Origin: Pluralibacter sp. UBA7423
Lineage (GTDB): Bacteria; Pseudomonadota; Gammaproteobacteria; Enterobacterales; Enterobacteriaceae
Assembly (NCBI GenBank): GCA_002470465.1
Contig: DKMD01000040.1
Coordinates: 96,231 to 160,230 of the forward strand
Length of the DNA stretch: 64,000 nucleotides
Direction of reading: 5' to 3'
A program made the translations under genes and the position numbers. How positions within the stretch are numbered: the first letter of the stretch is position 1; each line of letters starts with the position of its first letter. Shown here piece after piece: positions 59,901 to 64,000 of the stretch. The notes beneath the pieces were generated by a model that made no database searches, had not been told where the DNA came from, and was given only the letters and a program-made list of their open reading frames with translations.

Positions 59901-60330
59901 GACCCGGTACCACCTTTTCGATATCGCTGTCGGTACCCTGTACCAGAAGCAGGCGAACTTTGGCTTTCCAATGACGGCGGTAGCGCAGGCGCAGGTGCTC
60001 GACCAGCGCTTCAGCCACAAACCGGGAGGTATCCGCGTCAGTATGCTTTGCTTCAGGCTGGGATGCAGCAGCCTGCTGTCCGGAGGCTACCACATCCAGC
60101 TTTCCCAGCTTCTCACCGTTCTTCGTGAATACAGTTTCAAGTACCCAACCGATGATCAGCACAGCCAGCATCTGCAGCAGGCTGATAATCACTATGCCGG
60201 TCGTACTGAATGGCCCGATATTGAAGGTGTCCTTAACCCACTCCGGCCATAACAAGAGTGCGCCGCCAGTGAGGCAGACAGATAGTGCGCCCAGAATCAG
60301 CGCAAGCAGAAAAGTGGATGCGATTTTCAT
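56959..60330 (-). CDS. tssM: T6SS inner-membrane protein TssM without a P-loop
   Basis: TssM (IcmF-like) spans the inner membrane and periplasm, joining TssL to TssJ. The 1123-residue protein starts MKIASTFLLALILGALSV with two N-terminal helices (about 4-26 and 40-60), a cytoplasmic domain, a third helix near 365-390 (VLRLVLLGLVLLWGAGTLL), and a long periplasmic part ending in the TssJ-binding beta domain (MRLYESHQGNWGFIRLLDKALI). The place of the nucleotide-binding loop reads VRLLLVQGTDSDIEKVV, and no GxxxxGK[ST] motif is seen. The ATG at 60330 follows GGAGG. The frame is open upstream but overlaps the previous gene. Confidence 0.93.
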   Translation of the reverse strand: MKIASTFLLALILGALSVCLTGGALLLWPEWVKDTFNIGPFSTTGIVIISLLQMLAVLIIGWVLETVFTKNGEKLGKLDVVASGQQAAASQPEAKHTDADTSRFVAEALVEHLRLRYRRHWKAKVRLLLVQGTDSDIEKVVPGLKRDHWQESDGVVLIHGGLAESVPDDEFLSVLKAVRPQRPLDGVVQVMNTAVLPDTAKQDTLVRVRQKTDTLLGWQLPVWLWLIREGTWAHDGEGVPPAGALFGPGATTEETRETLTTLSSELQTPGVAALLESSQHHWLLSLSKALRGSLRRSLVPLLTTLMSGPAPYRLRGVMFSPALPGTETVPHARLSPAVWQELENDSLQVHARKIGFHWQKVLRLVLLGLVLLWGAGTLLSLSVNRTQIWLAQDTARVAADTKQPLPERLRNQLALQQTIARLQNREVHGAPWYTRFGLNQDSDTLKMLWPLYARNNQALMRDALAEELHSQLNAFVQLPPASDARTSATQKTYNLLKGYLMLARPDKADANWLAGNMLKAWPHRSGVPDSVWQTQAPKLLGFWAQNLPAHPEWKITPDRELVGTVRQILLKQIGQRNAESGLYQEMLGRIARNWPDLTLADMTGDTDASSLFSSEEVVPGMFTRQAWEEQVQDAIDEVVKTRRDEIDWVLTDKTHQPGSDVSPEALKQRLTERYFTDFGNAWLNMANSIQWQEAASLSEAIAQLNLLADVRQSPLVALMNTLAWQGQTGAKGEALADTLVDSAKKLVGRKKNAKQFIEQAQGPKGPLDGVFGPLTGLMAGKDGTGSNGNLSFQSWLARVTQVRLKLQQVTSAPDPQAMAQMLAQTVFQGKAIDLTDTRDYGSLVAASLGQEWNGFGQALFVQPLDLAWRQVLAPAAGSLNARWQSTIVSQWNTAFAGRYPFKATGSDASLPLLAQFLRSDSGRIAAFIKTNLGGMLHQEGSHWVVDPAASQGMSINPAFLTAINKLADISDIVFAQGDAGVHFELMARPSRDVARTWLTLDGQKLDYFNQMESWQSFTWPGNTYYPGVDLSWRSVNTEMRLYESHQGNWGFIRLLDKALITPLDSSRTQLVWITPDGNPLKFILRSELGDGPLALLKLQGFSLPQNIFAVGAADSTLTLAGDE

Positions 60331-60356
60331 AACGGAGGAGAGCAATCCCTTGAGAG

Positions 60357-61517
60357 TTATTCTGGTGTGACAATACAGAGTTGTCGGTTGTCTTCTGAAA
60401 GTTCGGTGACAATAAGCTGGGCTTCGCTGTCGCTCAAACACTGACGGGTCGCCAGCTGTAACGCCTGCCAGGGGGCGGCAACACCCGCAAACCCGACAAC
60501 CGTATCAATATGAATGATTTTGTCAGCCTTAAGGCCAGGAGCATACGTCTCACGGGCCTTGCTGAAGATATCGCCGGAGGCCATCTGGCCGCCGCTGGTC
60601 CAGGCCCGCTTCAGACTGGTTTTATCAAGCCCTGACCACATCATGACGCGTTCAAACGCCAGATTCAGATTGCCATCGCGACATATCTGCGGCCGGTGAA
60701 CTTTGACTGACACGTCCGGGATATCCTTCAGACGGCAGTTGGTCAGCAGTAACACGGAAATGGCTTCGCCACTGTCCTCTGGCGGGTGTTCGTAAAGCTG
60801 AGCGCTGACCACCAGTAACGCAGCAGCACGGTCATAATGACAGTCCAGCCAGTAGTCGAGGATTTCCAGCCCCGTCAGGTCGCGGATGCGCACCAGCGGA
60901 TGGGAAACACTTTTTTGCAGGAGCGACGGCAGTGTCGAAAACTGTTCACCGGTATCCACCGCCAGATAGCAGGTCAGCGTCGGAGGGAGCAACGCCACCA
61001 GATTCTGGACGTGGGCGATAACCTCCTGAAAAAAATGCGCTTCCCGGTCAGCCATCTCTCCGGTAGCGGCCAGCGCCCGGTGACGAACCGGGTTGCCACC
61101 ATTAACGGGTTCGCAGGGCATCATCAGGGGCTTTCTGGCTAACACTGCCTCATGCGTCATCAGACTGGCAGACCCCAACCCGTTAATCAGGCCTTCACCG
61201 ATAAGCCAGGCAAAGCGCTGTCCGCGCGCAACGTCTGCCCGGTATCGGGCGGCGGTTGTGGCATTTTTTCTTTCACAACGGTCACGAAGAAGCACGTAGC
61301 CAAAATAGCGCCCGACAACCAGTAAGCCCCACAATACGACAGGCAATCCTGTTGCCAGCCCCCAGAAAGCTGCACCTGAACGCTCACCTTGCCAGAACAG
61401 GAATGTTACTGCAGCCCCTGCCAGCAGCATCACAAGTCCCAGGAACAGCCAGCGTTTAAAACGCGGACGGAACGGCAGTTTCTCCTGCGCGGGAATGCGC
61501 TCAAGTTCAACCGACAC
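60357..61517 (-). CDS. T6SS-associated membrane protein of unknown function
   Basis: A 386-residue protein between the PAAR gene and tssM. It begins MSVELERIPAQEKLPFRPRFKRW, has two membrane helices (WLFLGLVMLLAGAAVTFLFW and GAAFWGLATGLPVVLWGLLVV, near residues 23-72), then a cytoplasmic domain of about 300 residues with no catalytic motif that I recognise. The GTG at 61517 is chosen because it lies 2 bp after the PAAR stop and behind GGTGGGG; a start at 61574 would overlap the PAAR gene. Tight spacing on both sides implies a T6SS assembly or cargo-handling role, but none is shown. Confidence 0.7.
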   Translation of the reverse strand: MSVELERIPAQEKLPFRPRFKRWLFLGLVMLLAGAAVTFLFWQGERSGAAFWGLATGLPVVLWGLLVVGRYFGYVLLRDRCERKNATTAARYRADVARGQRFAWLIGEGLINGLGSASLMTHEAVLARKPLMMPCEPVNGGNPVRHRALAATGEMADREAHFFQEVIAHVQNLVALLPPTLTCYLAVDTGEQFSTLPSLLQKSVSHPLVRIRDLTGLEILDYWLDCHYDRAAALLVVSAQLYEHPPEDSGEAISVLLLTNCRLKDIPDVSVKVHRPQICRDGNLNLAFERVMMWSGLDKTSLKRAWTSGGQMASGDIFSKARETYAPGLKADKIIHIDTVVGFAGVAAPWQALQLATRQCLSDSEAQLIVTELSEDNRQLCIVTPE

Positions 61518-61519
61518 GT

Positions 61520-61777
61520 TTACCCCACCAGAGCATTGGGCAGTGAGCTGATAAGCGTGCAACCGCAACCACACTTGTGACCGTGGAAAGCCACAGGAAC
61601 ACCGCGATCGCGATAATTTGGGTTACCTTCGATAATAGTGGTATCGCCATGCTCCGGGCAGGAAACACGATCACCTTTACGGGCCACGCCGATATCGCCA
61701 AAGAACATGGTTGTTGAACAGGACAGCACTGCACCACCATGAGTGGTTTTGTCACCGAGACGGATTATTCCTTGCAT
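61520..61777 (-). CDS. T6SS spike-tip PAAR protein
   Basis: PAAR proteins cap the VgrG spike as a sharp cone and can link effectors to it. The 85-residue protein is a lone PAAR domain: MQGIIRLGDKTTHGGAVLSCS at the N-terminus, ARKGDRVSCPEHGDTTIIEG in the middle, and VAFHGHKCGCGCTLISS at the end. Its His and Cys residues (HGG, CPEHG, HGHKCGC) fit the zinc site at the tip. No extension is present, so effectors must bind by contact rather than fusion. It lies 25 bp after the secreted putative immunity gene. Confidence 0.93.
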   Translation of the reverse strand: MQGIIRLGDKTTHGGAVLSCSTTMFFGDIGVARKGDRVSCPEHGDTTIIEGNPNYRDRGVPVAFHGHKCGCGCTLISSLPNALVG

Positions 61778-61802
61778 ATACTTCCCTTGATATTATTTAT
61801 AG

Positions 61803-62624
61803 TCAATAAGACTCAAACATGGATTTTGAAACTTCACTACCATTTTCAGAATGACCTTTATCGCTTGAATAATCAAAAGACACATCATTAATTTTAACAA
61901 GCTTGCCATTGTCGAATGAGTAAATAGTTTTGCTATACTTCTCGCAGCAATCATCCTTTGAATCAAACACTATATTTTTAGTGAATGGTCTGTATGTCAA
62001 CGTACCATTTACGCCGCTTAATACTTCCTGTTCCACAAAGCCCTTACTGGTTGAAATATACACACTCTGACTTCCATTATTTGGCCTGTGATCAGTTCTG
62101 GCAATTACGTCATAAAAACCATCATCATTAACATCCATAAAATCGATGGTAGGAGTGTCAATAGATTCCGGCAAGGATATATTTTCAACTTTACCATTGA
62201 ATTCCAACTTCAGTTCGGAACCACCATTCTCAGAATCAGATATTTTTACACCACTCAATAGACCGTCTTTAAATGAATCATGAGCTAAAAGGGTTACAGG
62301 AAGGCATTTCTTCCCACACCACTGACCTTTGTATCCATCTACTGTAGGTTTGAGCGTTATCACTGCTGTACTTTCACCTACTTTCTCATTCAATACAACC
62401 GAGTCGGCAGAGGACGTTCCGTTTAGCAAGATGTTTTTCTCGAATTTATTATAAATATAAACACCAGAATACGTCCCGCTGGATGCAGTAAGGCTCATTG
62501 TGATGTTACTTTTCCCTATTGTGCCGTTATATAAGGAAGTTATCGTATATTCAGCATTAACTTCTTCGGACGCATTACAAAAAAAAGAAAACACACAAAC
62601 AGACAATAATAGTATTTTTTTCAT
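61803..62624 (-). CDS. Putative periplasmic immunity protein for the cell-wall effector
   Basis: A 273-residue secreted protein: signal peptide MKKILLLSVCVFSFFCNA, then a beta-rich body. Near residues 160-180 TIDFMDVNDDGFYDVIARTD resembles an FG-GAP/calcium-binding loop of DxNxDGxxD type. Two Cys pairs occur (WCGKKC, DCC). It begins within or just after the stop of the upstream effector gene; the ATG at 62624, eight bases after GGAG, is preferred over the GTG at 62633. A secreted partner fits immunity against a peptidoglycan hydrolase acting in the periplasm. This is inferred from order and localisation. It is AT-rich compared with the T6SS core genes. Confidence 0.62.
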   Translation of the reverse strand: MKKILLLSVCVFSFFCNASEEVNAEYTITSLYNGTIGKSNITMSLTASSGTYSGVYIYNKFEKNILLNGTSSADSVVLNEKVGESTAVITLKPTVDGYKGQWCGKKCLPVTLLAHDSFKDGLLSGVKISDSENGGSELKLEFNGKVENISLPESIDTPTIDFMDVNDDGFYDVIARTDHRPNNGSQSVYISTSKGFVEQEVLSGVNGTLTYRPFTKNIVFDSKDDCCEKYSKTIYSFDNGKLVKINDVSFDYSSDKGHSENGSEVSKSMFESY

Positions 62625-62629
62625 TTCGA

Positions 62630-64000
62630 TCACTCCAGACCAAATGCATTCTTAGCTATCGATAGTTTTGCCACTCGATCATCCATGTGGTTCGGTTCTT
62701 TAGCTTTGTCAGGATAATAAGGTTTCTTTTGTACAGCCCAGCCATTAACATAAACTGACACCCAGTATATGTCATCTTTATCAGCCGAACTGTTTAACTT
62801 AGGTTTTATGTATCTCCAAAAGTAACCAGATGCTAGTGCCGCATACCTTGGGTTGTTTGAAAGGTGGCTAGCCTTAGCTGTTGTTGATGTTATATCGAAT
62901 GAGTTGTCGTTAAGTTTGGTTCTTAGATACTGCTGACATTTTGTATAATTATCACGGCCTGTAATTTGTAATAACCCCCTCCCTTTAAACAAGGGACCAT
63001 CTCCAGCTTGGTTATTACCTAAATCACTACGACCTTCGTAGGCTTTTCCTGATGCAGTTTCTTCAGTATATTTAAAGAAGCCCGTTTCATGAAGGATCTG
63101 TGCCATAAAATGCGCTTTTCTCAGAGGGGTATTTATTTCAAACAGCTTCATTGTTTCATTTAGAGGTTCAAGATAAATCTGTACATATTTTTCTTTGTCG
63201 GCAGGAAGCATTGCCTTTAATTGCTCGTAGGTGATCATTTCCTCGCCATCAGAAAGCGCATTCAAAAAAATCACCGGATGCATATGCCAGACAGGCGCAC
63301 CACCACTTAATCCGTCCACCTTGCTCATCCATTCCATGTCGTCAAACCACTTTTTGACATAGCTGACACAGAGGGGACCCAACTGTTTTAAAAACGTTCT
63401 CCATCGATGATGGCTGCTGCCACCAAACCATTCACTGTCGTGTTTCACCACCATTCGTGCCGCGATATCCCTGACATCCAGTTCCGCGTAATTCACCGCG
63501 AGACGCAGTTCTTCGCCTGACAGGTCACCACTGTTATCGCTGTCCATTTTCCTCAGCAGGGCTTTGTAGTAGTCAGAGACCTGTTTTTCCCGGATACCGC
63601 GCTCAGGGCGTACCCACTCTGCAATTCTGGTGAACCCGTCTTTGATCCACCCTTCATGCAGGGATTTCGTCATATCGGATGTGGACGGCTCTTCAAATGC
63701 TTTAAAGCCAAGTTTATCCAGGTCGTACTGACCGATATCTGCATCGACATTGTCTTCGCTGAGCCAGGCACCGTCCCCGATATCAAACCAGCGCTTGCCG
63801 CTGCTGTCGGTGAACGGATGGCATTTGTCCTGCGGCATAATTTTGTGAATATCTTTCTTCACCTGTCCTTTGGTCCGGGTGAAGGTATCGCCGGAACGGC
63901 TATAAATGAAATTTTCCGGGTGGATATAAACGTATTTCGGGCCGCCCTTCACCTGTGCCTTATTGCTCAGAAAATCGAGCATCCGGCTGTCGGTGCTGAG
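62630..64000 (-). CDS. Predicted T6SS peptidoglycan-hydrolase effector, 5' end likely cut
   Basis: The frame stays open to the window edge, so the start is uncertain: an ATG lies at 63982 (450 residues) but the protein may extend further, perhaps as a fusion. The first part has GGPKYVYIHPENFIYSRSGD and FTDSSGKRWFDIGDGAWL. Near residue 150 an EF-hand-like loop DSDNSGDLSGEE appears. The C-terminal 180 residues are GH19/lysozyme-like: MAQILHETGFFKYTEE, with a likely catalytic Glu in HETGF, then GDGPLFKGRGLLQITGRDNY and a later Trp-rich end. It would cut peptidoglycan in rival cells. The downstream secreted gene is its likely immunity. Confidence 0.75.
   Translation of the reverse strand, partial: LSTDSRMLDFLSNKAQVKGGPKYVYIHPENFIYSRSGDTFTRTKGQVKKDIHKIMPQDKCHPFTDSSGKRWFDIGDGAWLSEDNVDADIGQYDLDKLGFKAFEEPSTSDMTKSLHEGWIKDGFTRIAEWVRPERGIREKQVSDYYKALLRKMDSDNSGDLSGEELRLAVNYAELDVRDIAARMVVKHDSEWFGGSSHHRWRTFLKQLGPLCVSYVKKWFDDMEWMSKVDGLSGGAPVWHMHPVIFLNALSDGEEMITYEQLKAMLPADKEKYVQIYLEPLNETMKLFEINTPLRKAHFMAQILHETGFFKYTEETASGKAYEGRSDLGNNQAGDGPLFKGRGLLQITGRDNYTKCQQYLRTKLNDNSFDITSTTAKASHLSNNPRYAALASGYFWRYIKPKLNSSADKDDIYWVSVYVNGWAVQKKPYYPDKAKEPNHMDDRVAKLSIAKNAFGLE

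Noticed and set aside
56959..60441. Longer N-terminus for TssM beginning at 60441
   Set aside because: The extra 37 residues are polar and basic, overlap the upstream gene, and precede the normal membrane-helix start MKIASTFLLALILG with a good GGAGG site.

Overview
The window is chromosomal DNA of a gammaproteobacterium in the Enterobacteriaceae, close to the Enterobacter/Leclercia/Kosakonia group. Gene order from purA to yjdC follows the Escherichia coli 94-95 minute region almost gene for gene, and most proteins resemble their E. coli counterparts closely. One difference helps placement: there is no ampC (or ampR-ampC) between frdD and blc, where E. coli, Citrobacter freundii and Enterobacter cloacae carry it. 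The genus cannot be fixed from this window alone.

Positions 1-38061 are conserved core. A minus-strand block runs amiB-mutL-miaA-hfq-hflX-hflK-hflC, then yjeT and purA (cut by the window edge); it covers tRNA modification, mismatch repair, RNA chaperoning and FtsH control. tsaE and nnr also lie on the minus strand, with queG divergent from nnr. Three identical tRNA-Gly(GCC) genes, orn, rsgA, psd and mscM follow. epmA, efp and epmB, which together make and modify elongation factor P, lie within about 8 kb. Between epmA and efp sit frdABCD with an FNR-type promoter, blc, gdx with a guanidine-II riboswitch, a LuxR-type regulator and the two entericidin lipoproteins ecnB and ecnA, which are too short for most gene finders. 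groSL has a clear sigma-32 promoter. aspA-dcuA (aspartate to fumarate, C4-dicarboxylate exchange) complements the fumarate reductase upstream. cutA-dsbD-yjdC end the core at a tRNA-Phe gene.

From tRNA-Phe (37986-38061) to the right edge is a genomic island. A P4-type integrase lies just inside the tRNA end. Past its terminator everything is on the minus strand: a Kiwa anti-phage pair (kwaA-kwaB), a frameshifted Myb/SANT-repeat gene, and a type VI secretion (T6SS) cluster with tagA/VasL-type, tssE, vgrG, tssJ, tssG, tssF, tssA, tssM and PAAR genes. Two likely effector/immunity pairs are present: one behind vgrG, with a C-terminal region that may be NAD-directed, and one at the window edge, an EF-hand plus GH19/lysozyme-like cell-wall hydrolase with a secreted partner. 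A membrane-anchored GIY-YIG (T5orf172/Mug113-like) protein and several small orphans lie between. The tssB, C, D, H, K and L genes are not in the window and should lie beyond its right edge. No right attachment site is visible, so the island also extends past the edge.

The most notable points are: a 19-residue in-frame tandem duplication in phosphatidylserine decarboxylase close to its self-cleavage site; a palindromic repeat translated inside the DsbD linker; and an overlapping chain of genes (tagA, Myb-repeat gene, kwaA, kwaB) that places Kiwa at the tail of the T6SS gene string.
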